This document shows, in pieces, positions 6,867-15,924 of a stretch of 50,771 bases of DNA. A program made the position numbers and the translations under genes. Source of the DNA: Candidatus Pacearchaeota archaeon (lineage in GTDB: Archaea > Nanobdellota > Nanobdellia > Pacearchaeales > GW2011-AR1); contig NZBT01000012.1 in the NCBI GenBank assembly GCA_002688015.1, positions 1 to 50,771 of the forward strand, given 5' to 3'. Each line of letters opens with the position of its first letter. Within the stretch, counting starts at the first letter, position 1. Under the pieces are notes generated by a model. It made no database searches. It was given only the letters and a program-made list of their open reading frames with translations, and was not told the origin of the DNA.

Positions 6867-8008
6867 CAAAGAAATTAGGATTGTTATTAATTACTGGAAT
6901 ATTCTTGGTTAGTTTAATTGGGATTGCTTCTGCAGCTGATGTTGCTTATATAATACAGGTTTCTCAGAATGAAAAGCCAGAGTTTACAGATGCTATGAAT
7001 GATATTGGATTGACTTATGATCTTATTTTTGCTTCAGATGTAGGAAGTGTTGATTTCGATGATTATAAACTTATTTTATTGAATGATGAGAATTTCCCTA
7101 ATTGGGCAGAGATTCCTGTTAATGAAGTGCCTGCTGTTCTTGTTAATGGAAGACACATGGATGAATGGGGATGGACAAAGTCGATAAGTTCTGGATCACA
7201 AAGTATTCCAATGCATATTAATTTGACTGGTGCACATCCTGTTGGTTCTGGTTTGCCAGATGATGTAGTGATATACACAACAGAAGATGCCGATATTTAT
7301 TATTTAGATAATATTAATGTTTTTGATGGTATTGAGAAAGTTGCTTCTCCTGGTTTTGATTCTTCAGGAATTGTTATAGGAACAGTTGCGGCGGGGAGTG
7401 TTTTGACAAAATCTGGAAAGCCAGATACAAATGTAAATGCAAATACTGTTTTCTTTGGAATTTATGAGTCTGATTTTTGGACTGCAGATACAGAGCAGTT
7501 ATTTAAGAATTCTTTATTATTTACTTTAGAGGATGAAGATTTTCCTGTTTCTTTAGAAGAAGGGCAAAACTTGATTTCTTTACCTATACTTGGAAGTATT
7601 GATGCTGAGGACTTTATTGATGATAATCCTGGAGTTGTAAGTGTTAAAGAGTTTGTTAATGGAGAGTTAGTAGATGCAACAACTATTGAGAATGATAAAG
7701 CTTACTTTATTGAAGTTGATGAAGGAACAGGAGGAGTAGATGTAATATTTACAGGGCCAGGACCACTAGGAGAGAGAAATGTTGCTTTAGATGATGGAAT
7801 GAACCTAGTTGGTGTAACGTCTCTTTCAGATATTGATTTAGATACTTTGCCCGCTAATATTAAGGAAGTTTCGAGAAGAGGAGCAAATGGAGTATATGAT
7901 ATTGCTACAAGATATTCAAATGGATGGTTTAATGAATTTCCACTAGAGCCAGGAAGAGGATACTGGTTCAAACTAAATGGGGGAGCTGTATGGAGTTATA
8001 GTCCTTAA
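6863..8008 (+). CDS. Secreted two-part protein with PGRGYWF-type C-terminal repeats
   Basis: A 381-aa protein whose ATG overlaps the previous stop by 4 bp. The signal peptide ends at SLIGIASAAD. Residues about 25-225 (VAYIIQ, YDLIFASDV, YKLILLNDENFP, VPAVLVNGRHM) alternate strands and helices as in a flavodoxin or glutamine-amidotransferase-like fold, with no visible catalytic Cys. Two related C-terminal repeats follow, beginning EEGQNLISLPILG and DDGMNLVGVTSLS and ending KAYFIEVDEG and GRGYWFKLNGG. There is no membrane anchor. It probably belongs to the surface operon; function unknown. Confidence 0.7.
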   Translation: MTKKLGLLLITGIFLVSLIGIASAADVAYIIQVSQNEKPEFTDAMNDIGLTYDLIFASDVGSVDFDDYKLILLNDENFPNWAEIPVNEVPAVLVNGRHMDEWGWTKSISSGSQSIPMHINLTGAHPVGSGLPDDVVIYTTEDADIYYLDNINVFDGIEKVASPGFDSSGIVIGTVAAGSVLTKSGKPDTNVNANTVFFGIYESDFWTADTEQLFKNSLLFTLEDEDFPVSLEEGQNLISLPILGSIDAEDFIDDNPGVVSVKEFVNGELVDATTIENDKAYFIEVDEGTGGVDVIFTGPGPLGERNVALDDGMNLVGVTSLSDIDLDTLPANIKEVSRRGANGVYDIATRYSNGWFNEFPLEPGRGYWFKLNGGAVWSYSP

Positions 8009-8018
8009 AGGTGAGGCT

Positions 8019-8750
8019 ATGAAAAAAATAATCGCGATGGCAATAATAATGAGCTTAATGATGCCTGCTGTTTTTGCAGGGACTGAAAGGATCTATCCTA
8101 GTGATGACTCTTATGTAAGGGGAAAGAGTTCTGAGAGAAATAATAATTTTGGAACTTCTCAGGATTTGAAGGCAGGATTCCAATCAAGTTGGGGAGATCA
8201 GGAATCTTTCTTGAAATTTGACCTTTCTTCATTAGCTGGGGAGGAAATCACAGGTGCTGAGCTTTCTTTTGATATAACTTCTATTACAGATAATCCTGTT
8301 GTTGAATTGCATTCTGTGGAGAGCAATAATTGGAATGAGAATACAATTACTTGGAATAATAAGCCTAGCGTTGGATCTCTGATTTCATCAAAGAGTATTA
8401 ATGGACTTGGAAGAGTTGGTTATGATGTTACTTCAAATATTTTAGGGGAGACAGGAGATATTAGTTTTGCTTTAGTTGAAGATGGTGGAGATGGTTTCGC
8501 TCAATCATTCTCTAAGGAGTTCTTCTTTGAGGGATCTGATGAAGATAAAGAAAGATGGCCATTTTTGGAGATAGAGTTTGAAGGTGGGCAGGAATGTAAT
8601 ACTGAAGCAGATATAGATTGTAATGGGTGTGTTGATTTATTAGAAATTGTAGGAACAATGCTTGATTACAAACAAGGAAACCCAGATCTTGATTTGTTAG
8701 GGATGGTAAATATAATGTTACAATATAAGGGAGGAGAAATATCATGTTAA
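8019..8750 (+). CDS. Secreted DNRLRE (CBM96-like) protein with dockerin-like tail
   Basis: A 243-aa protein started at the ATG at 8019 (signal peptide MKKIIAMAIIMSLMMPAVFAG); the track start at 7977 lies inside the previous gene. The body matches the DNRLRE/CBM96 pattern: DDSYVRGKSSERNNNFGTSQ, ESFLKFDLSSLAGEEITGAE, NWNENTITWNNKPSVG. DNRLRE domains are beta-sandwiches often found on carbohydrate-active or cell-wall proteins. The C-terminus has two dockerin-like segments (ADIDCNGCVDLLEIVGTMLDYK, NPDLDLLGMVNIMLQYKGG), the first with a DxDxNGxxD calcium loop. It overlaps the next gene by 7 bp. Confidence 0.78.
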   Translation: MKKIIAMAIIMSLMMPAVFAGTERIYPSDDSYVRGKSSERNNNFGTSQDLKAGFQSSWGDQESFLKFDLSSLAGEEITGAELSFDITSITDNPVVELHSVESNNWNENTITWNNKPSVGSLISSKSINGLGRVGYDVTSNILGETGDISFALVEDGGDGFAQSFSKEFFFEGSDEDKERWPFLEIEFEGGQECNTEADIDCNGCVDLLEIVGTMLDYKQGNPDLDLLGMVNIMLQYKGGEISC

Positions 8751-11700
8751 ATAAATTCATGCCTTTATTGATGCTTATATTAATGATAAGTAGCGTTAGC
8801 GCTTTATCAGCTACTAGGTCTTTCTCAGATAATGATATTTTAGTTTCAGAATCTACTATTGTATCTGTAACAGTAGATGCAACTGGGGCGAGTGTTTATG
8901 GAGTTGATGAGTTTGTTCCTAATGGATGGACAGTTTCAAATGTAAACGAGGGAGGAGCATTCGTTAATGGAAAAGTTTCTTGGTTATTCTTAGATAATAT
9001 TAATCGTGTCTTGAGTTATACAGCTACTGCTCCTGCAGTTTCAGGAATATATGTATTTGATGGAAATTACACTGATGGAGTTAGTTTATTTGTTGTTGGA
9101 GGGGAAACAGATGTAAATGTTTCTGGGAATGGAGCTTCACCAACAATCAAGATAAACGAAATTGAGGCAAATCAAGCAAGTGGAGATGAATGGGTAGAAT
9201 TGTATAATCCAAATGGTGTTAGTGTTGATATTTCTGGATGGAAATTATATGACGGTCTTGCTAATGAGAATTTAATATTTACAATTCCTGGAAGTACAGT
9301 AATTAGTGCTAATGGATATTATGTTGCTGATACAGGAACAGGGGAATTGAATAATGCTGGAGAATTTGTTACATTGAAAGACCTTTCTGATACGGAGATA
9401 GATCAGACTACAGAGAGATCTGACAGTAATGGAGATGGAGATACATGGCAGAGAATTCCTGATGGGGCAGATGATTGGGAATTTGTTGCTTCAACGAGAG
9501 ATGCTACAAATGTTGATACTGTTGACCCTCCAGAGCCAACTGGAAATGAGACAGATGATTTAATGGTTAATTATGTAAGAGGAAAGATTTTAATTGACGG
9601 CCAGGGAGCTGCAGCTGGACAGGCTTATAGAGTTGAAGTGCTAAATGGGCCAAATGCTGGAATTATATTTGATGGAACTGTTGATAGAACTGGAGATATT
9701 CCAGTACACTTGTTGGGGAGAGGGTATTTTGATACAAGAGATAATATTGGATTTAGTACAGGAGCTGATTTCAAAGTTACAGTTGATGAATTTATTTGTA
9801 ATCAGGAAGGGACATTTGAGAATGGTGGAAATGGCTGGTTTGAGCCTGAGTCTGGCTTGACTATCTTAAATTGTGTTGGGCCAAACGATGTTCCTGAATT
9901 TGTTAATTTGAATGATGTTAACGCAACCGAAGGAGATACAATAGAATTCACAGTAAATGCGACTGATCTTGATGTTGGAGATACATTGACATATAGTGCT
10001 ACAGGGTCTTTGGCTTCTTTCTTTAATGCTGTCACAAGAGTTTTCTCTTGGGTTACTGGATTTATTGATGCAGGAGAATATGAGGTTGAATTTATAGTAA
10101 GTGATGGAAAGAATGAAACAAGAGAGAATATTACAATTACTGTTGCTAATGTAAATAGAGATCCTGTTTTGGGAGCTATAAGTGATCAAACGATAGATGA
10201 AGATATTCCAGGGATATTGACTGTAAACGCTACAGATATTGATATTGATGATGATTTAGACTTTGATATTATTGCTGAGAATGTAAGTGAAGTTGATTGT
10301 TCTGTTTCAGGAGAGACTGTTACATTGACTCCTGCTGCGAACTGGTTTGGAACTGCAGCATGTACTGTTGAAGTTGATGATGGAGCTGGAGGGACAGATA
10401 GTCAAGCCTTTAGTATTGTGGTTCAAAGTGTAAATGATATTCCTGTTTTAGATAATATAGATGATGTTAGTATGCAAGAAGGTGGATTAGTAAGTATAAC
10501 AGTAAGCGCTACAGAAGTTGATGGAGATACATTAACATTTGGAGTTAATGATACAAGATTTACTAAGATTGGATCTGATGTTTTCCAATGGCAAACTGAT
10601 TTTGATGATGCTCAAGTTTTCAATGTAGAGTTTGATGTTTCTGATGGGGTTGGAGGAACAGACAGTCAAAGTGTAATGATAGAGATTACTGTGAATGTTG
10701 CTCCTGTGATAGAATCATTTGTTCCAGACTATGTTCCAAAGATTCCGGAAGATGGAACATTTGACTTTAGCGTTATTTGGTCTGACTACAGTGGAGATAA
10801 TGTTACAGTTGAATGGTTTAAGAACGGAGTTTCTGATGGGACAGGAGATAGTTATACATTCCAGGGAGATGGAACTGGAGGAGTGATAACACATAATGTT
10901 ACAGTAGTTATTAGTGATGGAGAGTTTAGTGTTACAAGAGAAGCAAGTATAATTACAAGTGATATTCCTCTTACTGATAAGTATAATGGGGACACAACAA
11001 ACTTTACGAACTTTACTGATGCCGATTTGACTTGTGCTGATTTGATCCTAGAAATTGTAGGAGATGGAAGAGTTGACATGATTGATTGTGTTGATATGAG
11101 AGATATTGTTGACTTAGATAGATTTACAGATATACAGAGAGGATTTATTGGAGTTGATTCAATTGAATTCGGAAGTTTCCAGAATAAGAGAGCAAATTTG
11201 ACTATGTTTAATCTTCCTCAGGATAAGACACCAAGTATCGCGTATAATACTGGATTTACAACAAACTTTGGATTGATTACTGAAGATTGTCCTTCTAATG
11301 TGTGTTTGAATGTAGACTATAATACTGGAACGTTGAAATATGATATTCCTGGATTTTCAAGCTTCTTGGCTGGAGCAACAAAGTCCTGTTCTCAACAGGG
11401 AGGAAACTCATGTTCTTCAGGATTTGCATGTACTGGAAGCTGGTTGACAGCCTCCGATAGTAATATGTGTTGTTCTGCTGTATGTTTAGAGATCCCCCCA
11501 GAATTTAATGATATCAATAGATGTGCAAATATATCTAGCTTAATTGGAATAACAATCAAAGAGCCTGATAAAAATGAAGACTTTGATGTTGGAGAAGATA
11601 TGGAAGTTGAGATAAAGGTAAAGAATGATGATGTAGAAGATCATGACTTTGATGTTGATGTCTTCTTGTATAATGTAGATGATGATAATACAGAGGAAGA

Positions 11701-12442
11701 TGACGATGATTCCTTAGATGTTGATGAAGGAGAAAGTGAAGAAATTGAATTTACTTTACCAATCCCAAATGATTTGGATGAAGATGAGAGATATTACTTC
11801 TTTACAAAGGTAGAAGATGATGATATATGTAATGAAGCTTGGCTCCCAATAGGTATTGATAGACTTGATGATGATGTTGCGATTACTGATTTTGACCTAT
11901 CTGACTTAGATGTTATATGTGGAGATGTTGTAGAAGCTACAGTTGATCTTGAGAACATTGGATCAGATGATCAAGATGTTGTTGTAAGTATTGAAAGTTC
12001 AAGTCTTGGATTGAATGTGAAATCAGATGAAATTGAGCTTGAGAAGTTTGATGATGACGATGATGACTCAACAGTTCGTTTGTTATTCACTATTCCTGAT
12101 GGAGAGACAAAGCCAGGAGAGCACAATATAAATGCAGTTGCTTCTTATTCTGGAGAAGAGACTATAAGCAGGAAGACTATTACAGTAGGGACATGTTTGG
12201 ACGAGTTTGTATTTAAAGATCAGATTGACCTTACTAGAAGACCTAGTGATAGTAGAATTGAATTGAGAAGCGATTCAGGAGCAAGATTTGAAGTGCAGAG
12301 AGAGATTTCAAGACCAGGAATATTTAAAGGTGGATTTGTTGAAGTCTTTATGGAGAACTCATTGATATGGATCTTGTTAGTTGGTATCTTGATATTGATT
12401 ACGCTTATCTTTATAGTTCACTTGGGAAGAAGAAGGTATTAG
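8744..12442 (+). CDS. Giant surface protein: lamin-tail, cadherin-like and CARDB-like domains
   Basis: A 1232-aa type I surface protein. In order: signal peptide (MLILMISSVSALS); a beta domain (about 25-120); a lamin-tail domain (about 134-250; IKINEIEANQASGDEWVELY, GWKLYDG); three cadherin-like Ig repeats (about 382-660; DVNATEGDTIEFTVNATD, DGAGGTDSQAFSI, SDGVGGTDSQSV); a Cys-rich stretch; two acidic CARDB-like domains (about 940-1150; VEIKVKNDDVEDHDFDVDVFL); and a C-terminal helix (IWILLVGILILITLIFIVHL) with a basic end. Asp-rich loops suggest calcium binding. The architecture fits adhesion or S-layer attachment. It is the largest gene of the surface run and overlaps the DNRLRE gene, so their products may act together. 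Confidence 0.82.
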   Translation: MLNKFMPLLMLILMISSVSALSATRSFSDNDILVSESTIVSVTVDATGASVYGVDEFVPNGWTVSNVNEGGAFVNGKVSWLFLDNINRVLSYTATAPAVSGIYVFDGNYTDGVSLFVVGGETDVNVSGNGASPTIKINEIEANQASGDEWVELYNPNGVSVDISGWKLYDGLANENLIFTIPGSTVISANGYYVADTGTGELNNAGEFVTLKDLSDTEIDQTTERSDSNGDGDTWQRIPDGADDWEFVASTRDATNVDTVDPPEPTGNETDDLMVNYVRGKILIDGQGAAAGQAYRVEVLNGPNAGIIFDGTVDRTGDIPVHLLGRGYFDTRDNIGFSTGADFKVTVDEFICNQEGTFENGGNGWFEPESGLTILNCVGPNDVPEFVNLNDVNATEGDTIEFTVNATDLDVGDTLTYSATGSLASFFNAVTRVFSWVTGFIDAGEYEVEFIVSDGKNETRENITITVANVNRDPVLGAISDQTIDEDIPGILTVNATDIDIDDDLDFDIIAENVSEVDCSVSGETVTLTPAANWFGTAACTVEVDDGAGGTDSQAFSIVVQSVNDIPVLDNIDDVSMQEGGLVSITVSATEVDGDTLTFGVNDTRFTKIGSDVFQWQTDFDDAQVFNVEFDVSDGVGGTDSQSVMIEITVNVAPVIESFVPDYVPKIPEDGTFDFSVIWSDYSGDNVTVEWFKNGVSDGTGDSYTFQGDGTGGVITHNVTVVISDGEFSVTREASIITSDIPLTDKYNGDTTNFTNFTDADLTCADLILEIVGDGRVDMIDCVDMRDIVDLDRFTDIQRGFIGVDSIEFGSFQNKRANLTMFNLPQDKTPSIAYNTGFTTNFGLITEDCPSNVCLNVDYNTGTLKYDIPGFSSFLAGATKSCSQQGGNSCSSGFACTGSWLTASDSNMCCSAVCLEIPPEFNDINRCANISSLIGITIKEPDKNEDFDVGEDMEVEIKVKNDDVEDHDFDVDVFLYNVDDDNTEEDDDDSLDVDEGESEEIEFTLPIPNDLDEDERYYFFTKVEDDDICNEAWLPIGIDRLDDDVAITDFDLSDLDVICGDVVEATVDLENIGSDDQDVVVSIESSSLGLNVKSDEIELEKFDDDDDDSTVRLLFTIPDGETKPGEHNINAVASYSGEETISRKTITVGTCLDEFVFKDQIDLTRRPSDSRIELRSDSGARFEVQREISRPGIFKGGFVEVFMENSLIWILLVGILILITLIFIVHLGRRRY

Positions 12443-12443
12443 G

Positions 12444-12944
12444 ATGTTCTCAGTTGATGAAAGACAGGCTCTACAAGAACATATGAATAGGAATTATGGT
12501 GAGAGTCCTGAGATTGAATGGGCAAATAAGGAAGGTTATTTCTTATCTTCTTATACTCCTTTTGAGGGAGATTTTCCTGGAAGGGATATGATTATTTTTG
12601 ATCCTAGAGTTACTGGAAGAGTTCTTCGTGAACCTAAACAATCTGTTGGGAATTTAATATTTACCTCTGAGCGTTCTGATGATTGTGTGTTTAGGGTGGC
12701 CAATGCGTACCAAGTTAATCTTGATGCCCATAATGAAGATATACTTAATGCAGCTTTGCGTTTTAGAGGTGTTTTAATTATGGCAGGCAAAACTTTTGGC
12801 GATGATTATCATTTAGAAGATTTAGATCCATTAGGAATGATTGAAAGGAATGCAAGACATAATGTTAACTTGGCTCATTTAATGAGTATGGTTCTAACGC
12901 AAGATAGAAGTAATTATCAGACAAAAACATTTAGTGGAGGATGA
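12444..12944 (+). CDS. Hypothetical 166-aa protein
   Basis: The ATG follows the stop of the giant surface gene after 1 bp, so it is probably the last cistron of that operon. The protein has no signal peptide or membrane segment, unlike all its upstream partners. Visible stretches are EIEWANKEGYFLSSYTPFEG, RDMIIFDPRVTGRVLREP and LNAALRFRGVLIMAGKTFGD. I recognise no family. It may be a cytoplasmic factor for the surface system or an unrelated passenger. Confidence 0.65.
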   Translation: MFSVDERQALQEHMNRNYGESPEIEWANKEGYFLSSYTPFEGDFPGRDMIIFDPRVTGRVLREPKQSVGNLIFTSERSDDCVFRVANAYQVNLDAHNEDILNAALRFRGVLIMAGKTFGDDYHLEDLDPLGMIERNARHNVNLAHLMSMVLTQDRSNYQTKTFSGG

Positions 12945-12990
12945 TTGTGATTGTGGCAAGATTTAAATAGAATTATTTTTCTGTTTTGTT

Positions 12991-13395
12991 ATGGCAAAAG
13001 CAAAAGATTTTTTTGTTGGAATGAGTGGTAGTGAAGCTTATCGCAAATATGTTGATTCCTTGGAAGGGGACTGCCCTTCTTCGTTGGAAACATTGGATTT
13101 TGGAGATGGTATAACAGAGGAAGTTATGCAATTTATAGAACAAACTATGCAGAATTTGACTGATAATATTTGCCGTGTTCCTAAAGGAAATAGTGGGGGT
13201 TGGCAAGAGTTTTTCATGGGTTGGCTGTTTCTAAATATTCGGGAAGAATTACAGAGGGATTTACTAATTTCTTGTTTGCCTTGCATAGACAAGCCGAGAG
13301 ATATGTACCTGAATGGTATGTTCGTTCTAGGGGAACTATTCCTAATCCAGCAATGTATCTCAACTCTGACAGACAGAGAGCAAAGTAGTGCCTAA
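12991..13395 (+). CDS. Hypothetical protein, probably frameshifted in a G run
   Basis: ATTTAAATA at about 12961-12969 lies about 26 bp before this ATG, fitting a leaderless gene. The first 70 codons use the local codon set well (MAKAKDFFVGMSGSEAYRKY). After GGGGG at 13195-13199 the annotated frame turns to codons rare here (CGG, CTG, CTA), whereas the frame starting near 13200 has good codon use and reads LARVFHGLAVSKYSGRITEG, then FTNFLFALHRQAERYVPEWY, stopping at 13388. One extra G would join the halves. The intact product would be about 133 aa of unknown function. Confidence 0.5.
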   Translation: MAKAKDFFVGMSGSEAYRKYVDSLEGDCPSSLETLDFGDGITEEVMQFIEQTMQNLTDNICRVPKGNSGGWQEFFMGWLFLNIREELQRDLLISCLPCIDKPRDMYLNGMFVLGELFLIQQCISTLTDREQSSA

Positions 13396-13474
13396 GGAAT
13401 TGTGTTGTGTAGTGCCTAATCTGTTTTTATTTAATGTTTTTCCTTAAAATTGGTGAAAATTGATGGGAAATGGG

Positions 13475-13491
13475 GTTTATCGACGATAAAC
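13475..13491. promoter_or_regulatory. Perfect palindrome just upstream of the gyrB TATA box
   Basis: GTTTATCGACGATAAAC has perfect 8-bp arms around one base and ends about 11 bp before the gyrB TATA box (TTTAAATA, 13503-13510). That position would overlap or adjoin TFB contacts, so a bound protein could block or recruit the basal machinery. Related sites lie at 2867 and 4297. Confidence 0.5.
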
Positions 13492-13558
13492 GGCTAGTAA
13501 GGTTTAAATAGGGAAATCACTATTTCTGGGTATTCTAATGCAAATTAGGAGCTAAAAT

Positions 13559-15460
13559 ATGGCAGAAGCTAGCGGAAAAACGGATTATCAAGGGAAGAGT
13601 ATAAAGGTACTGGAAGGACTGGAAGGAGTTCGCCACAGGCCTGCAATGTACATAGGGAGCACTAGTAAGTCAGGATTGCATCATTTAGTTTATGAAGTTG
13701 TTGATAATGCTGTTGATGAAGCTATGGCTGGAGAGGCTAATTTGATTGAGGTAAGCTTGAATAAAGATGGGAGTGTAACAGTAAAAGATAATGGTAGGGG
13801 AATTCCTGTTGATCCTCATCCTGTGTATAAAGTTCCTGCGGTTGAAGTTGTTGTTACGAAATTACATGCGGGGGGTAAGTTCGATAAAGGAAGTTATGCA
13901 GTTTCTGGAGGTTTACACGGTGTAGGAATTAGTGTTGTTTCTGCTTTGTCGAAACATATGAGTGTTAAAGTAAGAAGAGATGGGAAGATTCATCAACAAG
14001 AGTATAAGATAGGAAAGCCATTGTATAAATTAAAGGTAATAGGAAAAGTTGATAGGAAGGAGACTGGGACAGAAGTTACGTTTATGCCTGATGAGACAAT
14101 ATTCAGTTCGACAGTGTTTGATTTTTCTGTGTTACAGACTAGATTTAGAGAAATTGCATTTTTGAATAGGGGTGTGAAGATAACTTTGAAGGAAGAGAAG
14201 ACAGGAAAGAAAGAAGTATTTTATTATGAGGGGGGTCTTATTGAGTTTGTAAAATGGGTGAATAAGAGTAAGGATGCTTTACATCAGAAGCCTGTTTATT
14301 TTTCTAAGAAACAACAAGACGTGATTGTTGATATTGCTATTCAATATAATTCGGGATATCAGGAGAATGTTCTTGGATTTGTAAATACAATTAATACAGT
14401 TGAAGGAGGAACACATATTGTTGGATTTAAGACTGCTTTGACTAGGGCACTTAATGATTATGCGAAGAAGAATAATCTTACAAAGAATGGAGGTCTAACA
14501 GGAGATGATGTGAGAGAGGGACTGACTGCAATTGTTTCTGTTAAAGTTCCTGAGCCACAATTTGAAGGACAGACGAAGACAAAGCTTGGAAATTCAGAGG
14601 TAAAGGGAATTGTTGAGACTGTTTCTTTTCTAGGACTTGGACAGTTTTTTGAAGAAAACCCTACAGTAGCTAAGAGAGTTATAGGAAAAGCTCTTGAAGC
14701 ACAGAAAGCAAGAGATGCTGCTAGAAAAGCTAAAGAACTTATTAGAAGAAAGAATGCGTTCTCAATAGGGAATTTGCCAGGTAAGTTGAAAGATTGTGCT
14801 TCAAAGAAGAGTGAGAATACTGAACTTTATCTTGTTGAGGGAGACAGCGCAGGGGGAAGCGCAGTACAAGCAAGAGATAAGGAAAATCAGGCTATCTTGC
14901 CTTTGAAAGGAAAGATATTGAACGTTGAGAAAGCGAATCAAGTAAAGATGTTTGGGAATGAGGAAATTTCTGCATTGATTACTGCTATTGGATCAGGAGT
15001 TGGGGAAGAGCAGTTTAATATTGATAAATTAAGATATAGTAAGATTATTATTATGACAGACGCAGATGTTGACGGGGCGCATATTAGGACTTTACTTTTA
15101 ACATTCTTCTTTAGATTTATGCCTAAACTTATTGAGAATGGAAATATGTATATTGCTGTTTCTCCATTATATAGAGTTAGGAAAAAGAAAGTACATTATG
15201 TTTATTCTGATCCTGAATTGAAAGATTTGTTAAAGAAGATCAGTGGAGGAGATGTTCAGAGGTTTAAAGGTTTAGGAGAAATGAATCCAGAACAGTTATG
15301 GGAAACAACTATGAATCCAAAGAGTCGTTTGCTCAAGAAAGTCACGATTGAAGACGCTGTTCGTGCAGACGAGACATTTAGTAAGCTAATGGGAGATGAT
15401 GTAGAGGCAAGAAGACAATTCATTACGGAAAAATCAACGGAGGCTGAAATAGATATTTAA
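13559..15460 (+). CDS. gyrB: DNA gyrase subunit B
   Basis: A 633-aa type IIA topoisomerase ATPase subunit of standard short GyrB length. GHKL ATP site: YEVVDNAVDEAMAG and DNGRGIPV near residues 43-83, then HAGGKFDKGSYAVSGGLHGV. Toprim: YLVEGDSAGGSA with downstream MTDADVDGAHIRTLLL, and the C-terminal RFKGLGEMNPEQLWETTM. With GyrA it introduces negative supercoils using ATP. Archaeal gyrase derives from bacteria by transfer. The promoter has a TATA box at 13503 and an SD-like TTAGGAGCT before the ATG. Confidence 0.95.
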   Translation: MAEASGKTDYQGKSIKVLEGLEGVRHRPAMYIGSTSKSGLHHLVYEVVDNAVDEAMAGEANLIEVSLNKDGSVTVKDNGRGIPVDPHPVYKVPAVEVVVTKLHAGGKFDKGSYAVSGGLHGVGISVVSALSKHMSVKVRRDGKIHQQEYKIGKPLYKLKVIGKVDRKETGTEVTFMPDETIFSSTVFDFSVLQTRFREIAFLNRGVKITLKEEKTGKKEVFYYEGGLIEFVKWVNKSKDALHQKPVYFSKKQQDVIVDIAIQYNSGYQENVLGFVNTINTVEGGTHIVGFKTALTRALNDYAKKNNLTKNGGLTGDDVREGLTAIVSVKVPEPQFEGQTKTKLGNSEVKGIVETVSFLGLGQFFEENPTVAKRVIGKALEAQKARDAARKAKELIRRKNAFSIGNLPGKLKDCASKKSENTELYLVEGDSAGGSAVQARDKENQAILPLKGKILNVEKANQVKMFGNEEISALITAIGSGVGEEQFNIDKLRYSKIIIMTDADVDGAHIRTLLLTFFFRFMPKLIENGNMYIAVSPLYRVRKKKVHYVYSDPELKDLLKKISGGDVQRFKGLGEMNPEQLWETTMNPKSRLLKKVTIEDAVRADETFSKLMGDDVEARRQFITEKSTEAEIDI

Positions 15461-15461
15461 G

Positions 15462-15923
15462 ATGGCTGATAATGGGAAAATTAAGGCAATAGTTTTTGAT
15501 TGGATAGGAACATTGTATGAGAGAGATGTTGGGCTCTTTTCTTGGAGTACAGAAATTGTTGGAGAACTAACAAGGAGAAAGTATGATCTGGCTTTAATTT
15601 CTGCTGCTCCAGATGGGAATTTTGATGGAAGAATGAATCAGATACAGGATACTGGGATTTCTCGTTATTTTGATACAATTGTTGTTGATATAACTAAAAC
15701 ACAAAAGATTTTTGATACTTGCATAAGAGGGTTAGGTTATGTTTCTGAAGAGGTTGCAGTTGTGGACGATATTGCTACTAAGGGGATAAGAATAGGGAAG
15801 CAACTTGGATGTACTACTTTTTGGATTCAGAAAGGAGATAGATCACATCTCTTACCAAATGAAGAAAGTGGAGAGCCAGATTATAAAATTGATGATGTTA
15901 GGGAGGTATTAAAGATATTATAA
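15462..15923 (+). CDS. HAD-like protein between gyrB and gyrA
   Basis: A 153-aa HAD-superfamily fold starting 1 bp after gyrB and ending 1 bp before gyrA, so it is surely co-transcribed. Motif I is [10 protein letters not shown] (Asp13): the nucleophile Asp is present but the usual second Asp (DxD) is Ile, which is unfavourable for ordinary phosphatase chemistry. Motif II is [10 protein letters not shown], a Lys follows (ITKTQK), and motif IV is [12 protein letters not shown]. No cap domain is evident. It may be a divergent phosphatase or a binding protein. Its place inside the gyrase operon is the notable point. Confidence 0.8.
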   Translation: MADNGKIKAIVFDWIGTLYERDVGLFSWSTEIVGELTRRKYDLALISAAPDGNFDGRMNQIQDTGISRYFDTIVVDITKTQKIFDTCIRGLGYVSEEVAVVDDIATKGIRIGKQLGCTTFWIQKGDRSHLLPNEESGEPDYKIDDVREVLKIL

Positions 15924-15924
15924 A

